A stretch of 64,000 bases of DNA from Synechococcus sp. A10-1-5-1 (GTDB lineage Bacteria; Cyanobacteriota; Cyanobacteriia; PCC-6307; Cyanobiaceae), in contig NZ_CP096032.1 in the NCBI RefSeq assembly GCF_023115425.1, positions 1,426,001 through 1,490,000 on the forward strand, given 5' to 3'. The position numbers and the translations under genes are program-made. The notes under the pieces were generated by a model. That model was not told the origin of the DNA, did no database searches, and saw only the letters and a program-made list of their open reading frames with translations. Of the stretch, positions 44,334 through 54,499 are shown one piece after another; the first letter of the stretch is position 1; every line of letters begins with the position of its first letter.

Positions 44334-46007
44334 CTAGGCAGCGCGTTTGAGCAAGCTGGCCGCATAATTCCTGGTCTCGCCGAAATCACCGCCGGCCAAT
44401 TCCGCCAGTTCGGCTTGACGGGCCTGAGTGTCCCGCAGTTGGGACACTCGCGTGTGGGTCATGCCGTCCCGCACCTCCTTGGCCACCTGGAAGTGATGGT
44501 CAGCGGCGGCGGCCACCAAGGGCTGGTGGGTGACGCAGAAGACCTGACGCTGCTGGGCCAGGCGCTGCAGCAATTCAGCCATGGCGCCACTGACGCGGCC
44601 GCTGACGCCGGTGTCGATTTCGTCGAACAGCAGGGTGACGTGCTGATCCGCCGCGGCCAGACAGGTTTTCAAAGCCAGCAAAAAGCGCGACATCTCACCG
44701 CCCGAAGCCACCTCAGAGAGGGGGGCCAGCGGCTGACCGGGGTTGGCTGAGAATAGGAACTGCACCGCGTCCGCCCCCTCTTCCCCGGGGGACATGGGCT
44801 CAATAGCCACCTCAAAGCGGACATCGGCCAGACCCATCGGCCGCAGGGCCTGCATCAGGTCCTGCTCCAAAGCCTCGGCGGCAACGCGGCGGGCCCGGGT
44901 GAGTTCGGCATTGGAGCGATCACGGCGCTGGCGGGCCTGGAGCTCGGTCTGCTCCAAGGCCTCAAGGCTGGCTTGAGCGCCCCCAGGAACCAACTGGTCA
45001 CGCAGCTGATCACGCCAAACGATCAGTTCCTGTAGATCTTTGCCATGGCGCCTCTCCAGCGCCTTGAGCAAGGCCATCCGCTCCTGGAGCTGCCCCAGGC
45101 TGTCTGGGTCGCTTTCGAGACTCGAGCCGTAGCGATCGAGCTCACGAATGAGGTCCTGAAGCTCCGCTAAGCCATCGACAAAGCGAGCGTTCAGCGCCGA
45201 CAAGCTGCCATCGAGCTGCTGCATCTGAATCAACTCCGCCTCACAGGCGGCCAGATGGTCCAACACCGATGGGGCCTCCTCCGCTCCATCCACCAACCGT
45301 CCCATCAGGGTCATCACCCCTTGCTGGAGACGGACCCCATGGGCGAGCCGGTTCTCTTCGTTCTCCAGACGACTGCGCTCCGCTGGATCCTCCAACTGCG
45401 CCGCCTCGAGGTCATCCAACAGTTGTTGCTGCCGCTCCAAATCGGCCTGCAGCGTGAGCCAGTCGGTCTTGGACTGCTCCAGGGCAGCGGAGGCTTGCCG
45501 CCAGGAGCGATAACTCTCCTGAACAGGGGACAGATGCTGTTGCAGGTCAGCGGCGCCAAAGCGATCCAGCCAACGGCGCTGCTGACCCGGCCTGGCCAAC
45601 TGCTGGGTCTGACCTTGAACCGTGAGATCCAACAGCAAAGGCCTGAGCGATTGGATCTGCTGACGGTTGACCGCAACGCCATTGAGTCGATGGCGACTGG
45701 TGAGTCGGTCATCCTTCTGGCGCCATTCGCGGCTGAGCAGCACCTCCTCCTCATCGCACTCGAGCTCCTGCTCGCTCAACCACTCCTGCAAGGGCGGACT
45801 GAGGGAAAAACTGGCCTCAATGACCCCTTTATTGCTGCCCTGGCGCAACAAGCGCGGCCCCTGCGCCCCCAAGAGGGCATCGAGAGCATCCAAAAGGATG
45901 GATTTGCCGGCTCCGGTCTCGCCGGTCAGCACCGTGAAGCCCTGACCAAACTCCAGCTGCAGCTCCTCGATCAGAGCAATGTTCTCGAGGCGCAGACCGG
46001 TAAGCAC
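44334..46007 (-). CDS. recN: DNA repair protein RecN
   Basis: SMC-like ATPase in double-strand break repair, 557 residues. The N-terminal Walker A is LTGETGAGKSILLDALDALLG. The middle ~250 residues are two coiled-coil arms (Gln, Glu and Leu rich). The C-terminal ATPase lobe has ASGGEMSRFLLALKTCL, LFDEIDTGVSGRVSG and FCVTHQPLVAAAADHHFQV. It is divergent from the ABC1 kinase gene across a 58-base spacer. Confidence 0.96.
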   Translation of the reverse strand: MLTGLRLENIALIEELQLEFGQGFTVLTGETGAGKSILLDALDALLGAQGPRLLRQGSNKGVIEASFSLSPPLQEWLSEQELECDEEEVLLSREWRQKDDRLTSRHRLNGVAVNRQQIQSLRPLLLDLTVQGQTQQLARPGQQRRWLDRFGAADLQQHLSPVQESYRSWRQASAALEQSKTDWLTLQADLERQQQLLDDLEAAQLEDPAERSRLENEENRLAHGVRLQQGVMTLMGRLVDGAEEAPSVLDHLAACEAELIQMQQLDGSLSALNARFVDGLAELQDLIRELDRYGSSLESDPDSLGQLQERMALLKALERRHGKDLQELIVWRDQLRDQLVPGGAQASLEALEQTELQARQRRDRSNAELTRARRVAAEALEQDLMQALRPMGLADVRFEVAIEPMSPGEEGADAVQFLFSANPGQPLAPLSEVASGGEMSRFLLALKTCLAAADQHVTLLFDEIDTGVSGRVSGAMAELLQRLAQQRQVFCVTHQPLVAAAADHHFQVAKEVRDGMTHTRVSQLRDTQARQAELAELAGGDFGETRNYAASLLKRAA

Positions 46008-46065
46008 AAGCAGCCTGGTGTTGGGCCCGACCGTAGCGGCTGTCTCTTTCGTTTAGAAGGGGGTC

Positions 46066-48048
46066 ATGTCAGACACCAGCCTCACCCCTGCCGAAGCAGC
46101 GGCGGCTGCCATGCAACGCAGCGTGTTCGGCGACGATGCCGAACCAAACACCTCTGTTGAACCTGCCAGAACAGTCGAGCCCCAGCGCGAGGAGCTCTCA
46201 GACTTCATCGAGGCCTCTGGCCTACTCGAGTACGACCCCGCGGCCATTAGTCGGATTTACGCCGGTGCCCCTCAACGCTTGATCCGCCGGCTATGGCAGA
46301 CGCTGGTTCCGATCGGCCTCTATCTCTTCGGTGTCGGCTTCGACTGGATCACCCGAAGGCTCAAGAACCCTGATTACGCCCGAGCCAGGGCCAAAGAAGC
46401 CGCTGATTTGGTGGCCTCCCTCGGCCCAGCCTTCATTAAGGCCGGCCAGGCACTCTCGACGCGCCCGGACATCATTCCGCCGCTGCTGCTGGAGGAGCTC
46501 GCCGGCCTCCAGGACCAACTGCCCGGCTTTGATTCCGGCCTGGCGATGGCCTGCATTGAGGAAGATCTCGGTGCCCCGATTTCAGCGGTTTACGCCGAAC
46601 TAGAGCGCGACCCCATCTCAGCAGCCTCCCTTGGCCAAGTCCACCGGGGTGTGTTGCTGAGCGGCGAAAAGGTCGCCGTCAAAGTCCAACGCCCAGGACT
46701 CAGGGAACAGATCACCCTCGACCTCTACATCGTCCGGAACATTGCGGCCTGGCTGAACACCAACATCGGCCTGATCCGCTCGGACCTGGTGGCCCTGATC
46801 GACGAACTGGGCAAGCGGGTCTTTGAAGAGATGGACTACTGCAACGAGGCGACCAACGCCGAAACGTTCGCAGCACTCCACGCCCATAACCCCCGCATTG
46901 CGGTCCCTCGGATCTTCCGCGACGCCACGGCACGACGCGTGCTGACGATGGAGTGGATCGACGGGGTGAAGCTCACCAACCTCGAGGCCGTTCGCAAAAT
47001 GGGGATCGACCCCGACGACATGGTCACGGTTGGGGTGAACTGCTCCCTGCAGCAGCTGCTGGAGCACGGCTTCTTCCACGCCGATCCCCATCCCGGAAAC
47101 CTGCTGGCGCTGCCCGATGGCCGCCTGGCCTATCTCGACTTCGGAATGATGAGCGAGGTAAGCCGTGAAAGCCGCACTGGCCTGATCCAGGCAGTCGTTC
47201 ACCTGGTAAACCGCAACTTCGGAAAACTCAGCAACGACTTCGTCAACCTTGGCTTCCTCGCCGAGGACGTGAATCTCGAGCCGATCGTTCCGGCCTTTGA
47301 ACAGGTCTTTGGTCAGGCCCTGGAAATGGGGGTCAGCCGGATGGACTTCAAAGCCGTCACGGACGATCTCAGTGGGGTGATGTACCGCTTCCCCTTCCGG
47401 GTCCCTCCCTACTACGCCCTCATCATTCGCTCCCTGGTGACGCTGGAGGGGATCGCCTTGAGCGTCGACCCCGACTTCAAGATCCTTGGCGCGGCCTATC
47501 CCTACTTCGCCCGCCGGCTGATGGAGGACCCCGATCCCCAGCTACGCAACAGCCTCAAGGAGATGCTGTTTGATGGCGAGATCTTCCGTTGGCAACGGCT
47601 CGACAACCTGATCAGCAGTGCCGCCAGCGGCAGCCAGTTGGATTTGGAAGGACTGCTCGATCAAGTGCTGGACTTTCTCTTTTCCCCAAAGGCGGGGCTA
47701 CTGCGCAACCAGCTCGTTGAAGCCACCGTCGACCAACTCGACGCCCTGAGCTGGCAGACCGCGGTCCGGCTCAGCCAACGCCTCCCCAAAGCCCTCAGAC
47801 CCCCCGGTCTGAGGAATCAAGCGGCGATCACGGCCAGCGACGTGGAGTTGCTCTCACTTGAACCCATCCAACGACTGGTGGCGATCCTGAGCCAACTGCC
47901 TGAATTTGATCCGCAATTGCTGCTGAAGCGCATCCCCCGGCTGCTTCAGGAAACGGAACTGCGGCGGATGGGATCGGAGATGGCCAGGGGACTGGCTGAA
48001 CGCAGCCTTGTGAGACTCGTGCGGGACGTACTGGTCAGTTCGGCCTAG
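46066..48048 (+). CDS. ABC1/UbiB (AarF) family atypical kinase
   Basis: 660 residues. The UbiB-family signatures are LGPAFIKAGQALSTRPDIIP (the KxGQ motif), ASLGQVHRG in place of a P-loop, AVKVQRPGL with the ATP-binding Lys, and FHADPHPGNLLALPDGRLAY with LDFGMMSE for metal binding. A ~60-residue Ala-rich N-terminus precedes them. Members regulate quinone or prenyl-lipid metabolism at membranes through ATPase or kinase-like activity. A good ribosome site (AAGGGGG) ends 3 bases before the ATG. The DUF1400-like gene follows after 25 bases. Confidence 0.93.
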   Translation: MSDTSLTPAEAAAAAMQRSVFGDDAEPNTSVEPARTVEPQREELSDFIEASGLLEYDPAAISRIYAGAPQRLIRRLWQTLVPIGLYLFGVGFDWITRRLKNPDYARARAKEAADLVASLGPAFIKAGQALSTRPDIIPPLLLEELAGLQDQLPGFDSGLAMACIEEDLGAPISAVYAELERDPISAASLGQVHRGVLLSGEKVAVKVQRPGLREQITLDLYIVRNIAAWLNTNIGLIRSDLVALIDELGKRVFEEMDYCNEATNAETFAALHAHNPRIAVPRIFRDATARRVLTMEWIDGVKLTNLEAVRKMGIDPDDMVTVGVNCSLQQLLEHGFFHADPHPGNLLALPDGRLAYLDFGMMSEVSRESRTGLIQAVVHLVNRNFGKLSNDFVNLGFLAEDVNLEPIVPAFEQVFGQALEMGVSRMDFKAVTDDLSGVMYRFPFRVPPYYALIIRSLVTLEGIALSVDPDFKILGAAYPYFARRLMEDPDPQLRNSLKEMLFDGEIFRWQRLDNLISSAASGSQLDLEGLLDQVLDFLFSPKAGLLRNQLVEATVDQLDALSWQTAVRLSQRLPKALRPPGLRNQAAITASDVELLSLEPIQRLVAILSQLPEFDPQLLLKRIPRLLQETELRRMGSEMARGLAERSLVRLVRDVLVSSA

Positions 48049-48073
48049 GGTCACCACACTCTTTCGAGACCCC

Positions 48074-48646
48074 ATGCCGTCCAGCAAACGCCAGCGACTC
48101 CTTGCTGCAGCGCTTGGCTTGGGCTTGGTCGGTGGAACTCCAGCGCTTGCCGCGGAGAACGTGGTCTTCGTCACCGGCGCCTTCCGGCGCTCGATCCCGG
48201 TGGCGGACTTTGAATATTTGGCAGAGACCGATCAAGCCCGGGGCCTGCTTTCGGATCTTCTGAGCTTTACAAAGATGGAGCCCAAGGAGGTCTCCAAGCT
48301 GCTCAAGGCTGAATTGGCCATCCCCTTGGTCCTGACCAGCCGGCTGCTGAACACCCGACTTGGCGAAGCGATCCTGGCCCGGGTGGCCAAGATCATTTAT
48401 CCCCTGAAGGCCCCTGGAGCAGGCATTCCAGCCCTCCGGGCGGGAGTGATCAACGCCCTGGTGGCAAGCGACGACAAGATCAATGCCATCGGCTTCATGC
48501 AGGCCTACCCGGTCGATGAGCTGGAAGTGAGCATCCCTGCCCTGATGAACGTGCTGGAAAAAGCCAAATCCATCAGCCAACTGATCTCCTTCTTTTCCGA
48601 TTCACCCCTGGATGGGCTGAGGGGCGACAACAAGGCTGCCCCGTAG
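48074..48646 (+). CDS. Exported DUF1400-like protein
   Basis: 190 residues. The N-terminus (MPSSKRQRLLAAALGLGLVG) followed by GTPALAAENV looks like a signal peptide cleaved after ALA near residue 27. The mature part resembles the DUF1400 domain often found at the front of cyanobacterial alpha/beta hydrolases (VVFVTGAFRRSIPVADFEYLAE, YPLKAPGAGIPALRAGVINA). Here it stands alone, with no hydrolase domain. It lies between the ABC1 kinase and thrC on the same strand. Confidence 0.75.
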   Translation: MPSSKRQRLLAAALGLGLVGGTPALAAENVVFVTGAFRRSIPVADFEYLAETDQARGLLSDLLSFTKMEPKEVSKLLKAELAIPLVLTSRLLNTRLGEAILARVAKIIYPLKAPGAGIPALRAGVINALVASDDKINAIGFMQAYPVDELEVSIPALMNVLEKAKSISQLISFFSDSPLDGLRGDNKAAP

Positions 48647-48674
48647 ATTCGGGTCCAGAGCGTCCCAGCCGACC

Positions 48675-49784
48675 GTGCCCCTGCTGACTTCCATCCGCCG
48701 GCGACTGGGATCGAAGACAGCAACGATGCAGGACTGGCCGGGCCTGATCGAGGGCTACCGCCGCTGGTTGCCGGTCAGCGACAAAACCCCCGTGATCACC
48801 CTGCGGGAAGGGGCGACCCCCTTGATTCCTGCCCCGTCCATTGCTGAGCGGATCGGCAAAGGGGTCAAGGTCTACCTGAAATACGACGGTCTCAACCCCA
48901 CCGGATCGTTCAAGGACCGGGGCATGACCATGGCCATCTCCAAGGCCAAGGAAGCGGGCTCCGAGGCGGTGATCTGCGCCAGCACCGGCAACACCTCCGC
49001 TGCAGCAGCGGCCTATGCGCGGCGCGGCGGCATGCGCGCCTTCGTCTTGATCCCCGACGGCTATGTGGCCCAGGGCAAGCTCGCCCAGGCTCTGCTCTAT
49101 GGCGCTGAAGTGCTGGCGGTGAAGGGCAACTTTGACCGCGCCCTGGCGATCGTCCGTGAAGTGGCAGATCAGTACCCAGTCACCCTGGTGAATTCCCTGA
49201 ATCCCTATCGGCTCCAGGGCCAGAAAACAGCAGCCTTTGAGGTGGTGGATGCCCTGGGTGAGGCTCCGGATTGGCTCTGCATCCCCGTCGGCAACGCGGG
49301 AAACATCAGCGCCTACTGGATGGGCTTCAACGAGTACAAGGCAGCGGGCCACAGCCGCAAGCTGCCCCGAATGATGGGCTTCCAAGCGGCCGGCTCAGCT
49401 CCCCTCGTCCTCGGCCACACCGTGGAGCAACCCGACACCATCGCCACGGCCATCCGGATCGGCAATCCGGTCAACAAGGAGAACGCGCTCAAAGCTCGCG
49501 CTGAAAGCAACGGTGACTTCATGGCCGTAACCGATGCCGAAATCATCGAGGCCTACAAGCTGCTGGGCAGTGGCGAAGGCGTGTTCTGTGAGCCAGCCAG
49601 TGCAGCCTCCGTCGCCGGTCTAATCAAACGTCGAGATGAAGTCCCTGCGGGCTCAACGGTGGTCTGTGTCCTAACGGGCAATGGTCTGAAGGACCCCACG
49701 ACGGCGATCGAGCACAACGACTCGAAATTCCATACGGGCCTCGATGCCGACACAGCCAAGGTTGCTGAAGTGATGGGCTTTTAG
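48675..49784 (+). CDS. thrC: Threonine synthase
   Basis: PLP enzyme converting O-phosphohomoserine to threonine. The PLP-binding Lys is in GLNPTGSFKDRGM (about 73-85), and other fold-type II motifs are ASTGNTSAAAAAYARRGG, VGNAGNISAYWMG and CVLTGNGLKDPT. The GTG at 48675 gives 369 residues. An ATG at 48726 (MQDWPGLIEGYRRWL) gives 352 and may be the true start. It is followed by a clear intrinsic terminator and then the putative origin region. Confidence 0.95.
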   Translation: MPLLTSIRRRLGSKTATMQDWPGLIEGYRRWLPVSDKTPVITLREGATPLIPAPSIAERIGKGVKVYLKYDGLNPTGSFKDRGMTMAISKAKEAGSEAVICASTGNTSAAAAAYARRGGMRAFVLIPDGYVAQGKLAQALLYGAEVLAVKGNFDRALAIVREVADQYPVTLVNSLNPYRLQGQKTAAFEVVDALGEAPDWLCIPVGNAGNISAYWMGFNEYKAAGHSRKLPRMMGFQAAGSAPLVLGHTVEQPDTIATAIRIGNPVNKENALKARAESNGDFMAVTDAEIIEAYKLLGSGEGVFCEPASAASVAGLIKRRDEVPAGSTVVCVLTGNGLKDPTTAIEHNDSKFHTGLDADTAKVAEVMGF

Positions 49785-49812
49785 GCCCCTCAATGCGCCC
49801 TGAGACAGCTCC

Positions 49813-49837
49813 GCCCGGCCTCAAGCCGGGCTTTTTT
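49813..49837 (+). terminator. Rho-independent terminator after thrC
   Basis: A perfect 7-bp stem GCCCGGC/GCCGGGC with a 5-base loop (CTCAA) is followed at once by six T residues (49832-49837). It lies 29 bases past the thrC stop and would end rightward transcription before the dnaN upstream region. Confidence 0.9.
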
Positions 49838-50222
49838 GCGCCCAAGCTTGGAAGCCAATCCAGAAAGCGACTGCCCACAACCTGGGGAAAATAGTGAGAA
49901 GAGGATGGAAAAAACGCCTCTCGAAAAGCCGCTTCGACCTCCTTCTTTTTCCACAAGTCCAGGAAAGAGTGGAAAAGGCCTGAATTGCTCGAGGTTCAAA
50001 TCCTGATTCAGCAGGCTTGCGGAAACTGAAACCCTGGATGCCGCTTGGGTTTGGGTTGTTTCCCAAGGTTTCCTCAGGACCTACTACGACGGTTTTGGTT
50101 TTCTTTCTTTCTGATCCATTAATCCATTAACGGTCGTCTGGGGATTGCCGGGGAACCCGATCGATCGACCCGTTGCGCTTCCGCTTGGGTTGTGGAAGCG
50201 TGGAGGCCCCTTCATTCCTGCC
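49838..50222. other. Putative chromosomal replication origin region upstream of dnaN
   Basis: A 385-base gene-free stretch between the thrC terminator and dnaN. It contains an exact TTTTCCACA (49947-49955), the DnaA-box sequence described for cyanobacteria. Close variants on the other strand are AGTGGAAAA (49968-49976, one mismatch) and TGGGGAAAA (49883-49891, one mismatch). TGTGGAAGC at 50191-50199 keeps the TTCCACA core. A T-rich segment with a tandem repeat (about 50080-50130) could be an unwinding element. In many cyanobacteria the origin is beside dnaN. The dnaN promoter must also be here, but I cannot fix its position. Confidence 0.6.
50114..50129. repeat. Tandem 8-base repeat in the dnaN upstream region
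   Basis: ATCCATTA occurs twice back to back (50114-50121 and 50122-50129). It lies at the right end of a T-rich stretch that starts near 50090, about 95 bases before the dnaN start codon. It could be part of a DNA-unwinding element or a protein-binding site. Confidence 0.5.
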
Positions 50223-51353
50223 ATGAAGCTGGTCTGCTCCCAGGCCGAACTGAATTCCAGTCTTCAACTGGTGAGCAGGGCTGTTGCGGCTCGTCCAACC
50301 CACCCGGTGCTGGCCAACGTGCTGCTCACCGCGGATGCCGGCACCGGCCGTCTGAGCCTGACGGGATTTGATTTGAGCCTGGGCATCCAGACCAGCCTGA
50401 GTGCCTCCGTCGCCACCAGCGGAGCAATCACTCTTCCCGCCCGTCTGTTCGGTGAGATCGTCTCGCGGATGCCTGCGGACAGTCCGATCACCCTCAGCTG
50501 CGAAGACGGCAGCGAGCAGGTCGAGTTGACCAGTGTTTCGGGCAGCTATCAGATGCGGGGCATGCCCGCTGACGACTTTCCTGAGCTCCCCCTGGCTCAG
50601 GCCGGCACCCCGATCAAGTTGGATCCGGAGGTCTTGATTAAGGGGTTGCGCGCCACCCTGTTTGCCAGCAGTGGGGATGAGGCTAAGCAGCTCCTGACCG
50701 GTGTTCACCTGGGTCTCGATCAGAACGGTCTGGAATGCGCCGCCACCGACGGCCACCGATTGGCCGTCCTGCGTCTTCAGAACGCATCCAGCAGTGAAGC
50801 TGAGCTGGATGTCACTGTCCCCGCTCGCTCCTTGCGGGAACTGGAACGGTTGCTCTCCAGCCGTGGCGCCAGCGAGGCCGTCAGCCTCTTCTGTGATCGC
50901 GGACAGGTCGTCTTCCAGTGGGCTGACCAGGTGCTGACCAGTCGCAGCCTCGATGGCACCTATCCCAACTACAGGCAGCTCATCCCAGAAAGCTTCGGTC
51001 GCCTGCTGCAGGTGGATCGCAAGGGGCTGTTGAGCGCCCTAGAGCGCGTGGCGGTCTTGGCTGACCAACACAACAACGTGGTCAAACTCACCAGTGATCC
51101 CGCTGCAGGTCAGCTCTCCATCAGCGCGGATGCGCAAGACGTCGGCAGTGGCTCCGAAGCGATTGGTGCCCAAGTCACGGGCGACGCCATTCAGATTGCC
51201 TTCAACGTCCGCTACGTCCTCGAAGGCCTCAAGGCCATGGGTTGTGAGCAAGTGCAGCTGCAGTGCAATGCCCCCACCACTCCGGTGGTGCTGGCTCCCC
51301 AAGACGACTCCAGCTTCACTTATCTGGTGATGCCTGTTCAGATTCGCCAGTGA
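50223..51353 (+). CDS. dnaN: DNA polymerase III sliding clamp (beta subunit)
   Basis: Ring-shaped processivity factor that holds the replicative polymerase on DNA. 376 residues from ATG 50223 (MKLVCSQAELNSSLQLVSRA), the classic beta-clamp opening, with three repeated clamp domains. The C-terminal end TYLVMPVQIRQ matches the conserved MPxR-type tail. The frame is open to 50145, but the added residues are not clamp-like. Its stop codon overlaps the next start (GTGA). The upstream region looks like the chromosome origin. Confidence 0.97.
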   Translation: MKLVCSQAELNSSLQLVSRAVAARPTHPVLANVLLTADAGTGRLSLTGFDLSLGIQTSLSASVATSGAITLPARLFGEIVSRMPADSPITLSCEDGSEQVELTSVSGSYQMRGMPADDFPELPLAQAGTPIKLDPEVLIKGLRATLFASSGDEAKQLLTGVHLGLDQNGLECAATDGHRLAVLRLQNASSSEAELDVTVPARSLRELERLLSSRGASEAVSLFCDRGQVVFQWADQVLTSRSLDGTYPNYRQLIPESFGRLLQVDRKGLLSALERVAVLADQHNNVVKLTSDPAAGQLSISADAQDVGSGSEAIGAQVTGDAIQIAFNVRYVLEGLKAMGCEQVQLQCNAPTTPVVLAPQDDSSFTYLVMPVQIRQ

Positions 51354-52099
51354 GCCTCCCCGAACAGCTCCTGCTCAGCGAGTTGCTTCGCCGCCGGGTT
51401 CGTTGCGATCAGGGCCTTGATCACGGGTTGGGTGTCGCCGCCTGGATGCACCCTCCGGTGCATCGCCTCCTCGGTTGGTTCTCCAAACCTTCGGCCTTGG
51501 GGGATCGCCGAGAGGTCTGGCGGCTGAATCAGTTGCGCGGTCTGGCCGAACTCGAGCTGTTCGTCCGGGGGGATGCGGCTCCTACCGAAATCACCACGAT
51601 GGATCGCTTGCCCACCTTGATCGAGGCGACCGTCCTCGGCCAAGACGGCGAGCCCCTGGGGCATATCGCCGATGCCGCCGTGGATCTCAGCAGCGGTCAG
51701 ATCCTCCACTACCTGGTGTCCCGCAGCGATCCAAGACTTCCGGGGACGAGCCGTTGGCGCCTGGCCCCTGCGCGCATCAACGATCAACAACCTGGCATGG
51801 TCTTTACCTCCCTGGCTGGTTTGGATGATCTCCCCCTGGCCAAAGCCAGCGTCCGCCAGGAGTTCCTGCGCCGCTCCAAGCGTTGGCGAGAGCAGATGCA
51901 GGAGGAAACCTCCCGCTGGCGTGATCAGGTTCAGAACGCTGGCGAGCGTTTCGAGGAACGGCTGGAAGGTTGGTTGGAGGAACCTCCATGGGAGGAGGAA
52001 GTCGAGCGCCCCTCTTCAGGGCAGGAGACCTGGGATGAGTGGAACGAAGCGGATGCGCCGCAGCCCCGTCGCCGCCAGCAAGACGATCCCTGGATTTAA
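51350..52099 (+). CDS. PRC-barrel-domain protein
   Basis: 249 residues from GTG 51350, which overlaps the dnaN stop by 4 bases. A first barrel-like segment is RDQGLDHGLGVAAWMHPPVHR-like (residues about 15-40, quoted loosely). A clear PRC-barrel follows with EATVLGQDGEPLGHIADAAV and then LSSGQILHYLVSRSD (about 90-128). The C-terminal third is charged and helical (RRSKRWREQMQEETSRW) and acidic at the end. The gene is consistently found after dnaN in picocyanobacteria as I recall it; the function is unknown. Confidence 0.85.
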   Translation: MSLPEQLLLSELLRRRVRCDQGLDHGLGVAAWMHPPVHRLLGWFSKPSALGDRREVWRLNQLRGLAELELFVRGDAAPTEITTMDRLPTLIEATVLGQDGEPLGHIADAAVDLSSGQILHYLVSRSDPRLPGTSRWRLAPARINDQQPGMVFTSLAGLDDLPLAKASVRQEFLRRSKRWREQMQEETSRWRDQVQNAGERFEERLEGWLEEPPWEEEVERPSSGQETWDEWNEADAPQPRRRQQDDPWI

Positions 52100-52148
52100 G
52101 AGGGGGTGAGTCGCTCAGCGAGACTGGAGTGATCTCGCTCCCTGGTTC

Positions 52149-54488
52149 GTGGTCGCAGCCCCTGACTACTCCGTAGCTGAAGCGCTGAAAAAGGAGAACC
52201 TCAGCCAAGCCGACTACGACGAGATTTGTCGCCGCCTGGGCCGGGCCCCCAATCGGGCCGAACTCGGCATGTTCGGGGTGATGTGGTCGGAGCACTGTTG
52301 TTACCGCAACTCCAGACCCCTGCTCCAGGGCTTCCCCACAACGGGGCCGCGGATTTTGGTGGGTCCCGGTGAGAACGCGGGCGTCGTGGATTTGGGCGAA
52401 GGTCAACGCCTGGCCTTCAAGATCGAGAGCCACAACCACCCCTCAGCAGTGGAGCCCTTCCAGGGCGCTGCCACCGGTGTGGGCGGCATCCTGCGGGACA
52501 TCTTCACCATGGGTGCCCGTCCGATTGCCCTGCTGAATGCTCTGCGTTTTGGCCCGCTTGAGGACGAGCGCAACGTGGGCCTAATGGAAGGTGTGGTGGC
52601 GGGCATTGCCCACTACGGCAACTGCGTGGGCGTGCCCACCGTCGGTGGTGAGGTGGCCTTTGACGCCAGCTATTCCGGCAACCCTTTGGTCAATGCCATG
52701 GCCCTGGGCCTGATGGAGACCGAGAACATTGTCTGCTCGGGAGCCGAGGGCGTCGGCTTCCCGGTGGTCTACGTCGGCAGTACGACCGGCCGGGACGGCA
52801 TGGGTGGCGCCAGCTTTGCCTCGGCGGAGTTGACCGAAGCGTCCTTGGATGATCGCCCCGCTGTTCAGGTGGGGGATCCCTTCCTCGAAAAGGGCCTGAT
52901 TGAGGCCTGCCTGGATGCCTTCCAAAGCGGTGATGTGGTCGCGGCCCAGGACATGGGGGCTGCAGGTCTGACCTGCAGTTGTTCGGAGATGGCCGCCAAG
53001 GGTGGCCTGGGTATCGAATTGGATCTCGATCGCGTGCCCGCCCGTGAGGCCGGCATGACTCCCTACGAGTTCCTGCTGAGCGAATCCCAGGAGCGGATGC
53101 TCTTTGTGGTGAAGCCCGGCCGCGAAGCGGCGCTGATGGAGCGCTTTACCCGTTGGGGCCTGCAGGCGGCCGTCGTTGGCCGTGTCCTGGAGGACAACAT
53201 CGTTCGGGTGTTGCAGAACGGTGAAGTCGCTGCTGAGGTGCCTGCAAGTGCGCTGGCGGATGACACGCCGATCAACCGCCATGAACTGTTGAGTGAGCCC
53301 CCGGCAGCCATTCAGGAGCACTGGCGCTGGTCCGAGGAGCAGCTGCCGCCGGCCTCCACGTCCGGCGTCAACGGTCAAAGCTGGAGTGAGACGCTCTTGG
53401 CCTTGCTGGATGACCCCACCATCGCTTCCAAGCGTTGGGTCTACCGCCAGTACGACCACCAGGTGCAGGCCAACACGGTGGTGCCCCCCGGCGGAGCTGA
53501 TGCGGCGGTAGTGCGTCTGCGTCCCCAGGCCGACACCCAGGCGGCGACCCGCGGTGTGGCCGCCGTCGTGGATTGCCCTAACCGTTGGGTGGCCCTGGAT
53601 CCCGAGCGGGGTGGTATGGCGGCCGTGGCCGAGGCCGCGCGCAACCTCAGTTGCGTAGGCGCCGAGCCCCTGGCGGTGACCGACAACCTCAACTTCCCCT
53701 CCCCGGAGACCCCGACCGGCTACTGGCAATTGGCCTCCGCCTGCCGCGGTCTCTCAACCGCTTGCTCGGCCCTGGATACCCCGGTGACCGGCGGCAACGT
53801 CTCCTTGTACAACGAGACCCGGATGCCTGACGGCTCCATGCTGCCGATCCATCCAACCCCGGTGGTGGGCATGGTCGGCTTGGTCCATGACCTCAGCCAT
53901 GTCCGCGGTCAGGCCTGGCAGGACGCGGGCGATGTGATCTGGATGCTGGGTGTTCCTCTGGAAGCGGGTGAGACTCCAGCCGATGGCCGCTTGGGCCTGG
54001 CCGGCACGAGCTACCTCGAGCGGATTCATGGAGCCGTGACCGGGCGTCCACCGGAGATTGACCTGGAGCTGGAGCGTTCGGTTCAGGCGTTTCTGCGCCA
54101 GGCCATCACCCAAGGGCTGGTGAAGTCGGCCCACGACCTCAGTGATGGTGGACTCGCCGTGGCTGCTGCGGAGTGCTGCATGGCTTCGGGCTTGGGAGCC
54201 CATCTGGAGCTTCCCTCCAGTGCCGCTCGCCTTGATCGCCTGCTGTTTGCCGAAGGCGGCGCGCGCATCTTGGTGAGCGTCTCGCCGGCTCAAACGGTCG
54301 CTTGGCAGGAGGCCCTGGATGCCAGTGGCATTCCCGCGCAGTGCCTTGGTGTGGTGGAAGACGACAGTGAGCTCTCGATCACCCAGGCGGGTTCGAACCT
54401 GCTCACCACCCCCATTGCCCAGATGCGTGAGCGCTTTGAGCAAGCGATTCCCCGGCGCATGGGCGTCGATCTCCCCCCGACGGCCTGA
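52149..54488 (+). CDS. purL: Phosphoribosylformylglycinamidine synthase subunit PurL
   Basis: ATP-dependent FGAM synthase of purine synthesis, which works with separate PurS and PurQ subunits in bacteria of this type. 779 residues with a GTG start. Motifs include [51 protein letters not shown] and the duplicated AIRS-like half ending in [20 protein letters not shown]. It precedes purF by 11 bases. purS and purQ are not in the window. Confidence 0.97.
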   Translation: MVAAPDYSVAEALKKENLSQADYDEICRRLGRAPNRAELGMFGVMWSEHCCYRNSRPLLQGFPTTGPRILVGPGENAGVVDLGEGQRLAFKIESHNHPSAVEPFQGAATGVGGILRDIFTMGARPIALLNALRFGPLEDERNVGLMEGVVAGIAHYGNCVGVPTVGGEVAFDASYSGNPLVNAMALGLMETENIVCSGAEGVGFPVVYVGSTTGRDGMGGASFASAELTEASLDDRPAVQVGDPFLEKGLIEACLDAFQSGDVVAAQDMGAAGLTCSCSEMAAKGGLGIELDLDRVPAREAGMTPYEFLLSESQERMLFVVKPGREAALMERFTRWGLQAAVVGRVLEDNIVRVLQNGEVAAEVPASALADDTPINRHELLSEPPAAIQEHWRWSEEQLPPASTSGVNGQSWSETLLALLDDPTIASKRWVYRQYDHQVQANTVVPPGGADAAVVRLRPQADTQAATRGVAAVVDCPNRWVALDPERGGMAAVAEAARNLSCVGAEPLAVTDNLNFPSPETPTGYWQLASACRGLSTACSALDTPVTGGNVSLYNETRMPDGSMLPIHPTPVVGMVGLVHDLSHVRGQAWQDAGDVIWMLGVPLEAGETPADGRLGLAGTSYLERIHGAVTGRPPEIDLELERSVQAFLRQAITQGLVKSAHDLSDGGLAVAAAECCMASGLGAHLELPSSAARLDRLLFAEGGARILVSVSPAQTVAWQEALDASGIPAQCLGVVEDDSELSITQAGSNLLTTPIAQMRERFEQAIPRRMGVDLPPTA

Positions 54489-54499
54489 GGAGAACCCTG

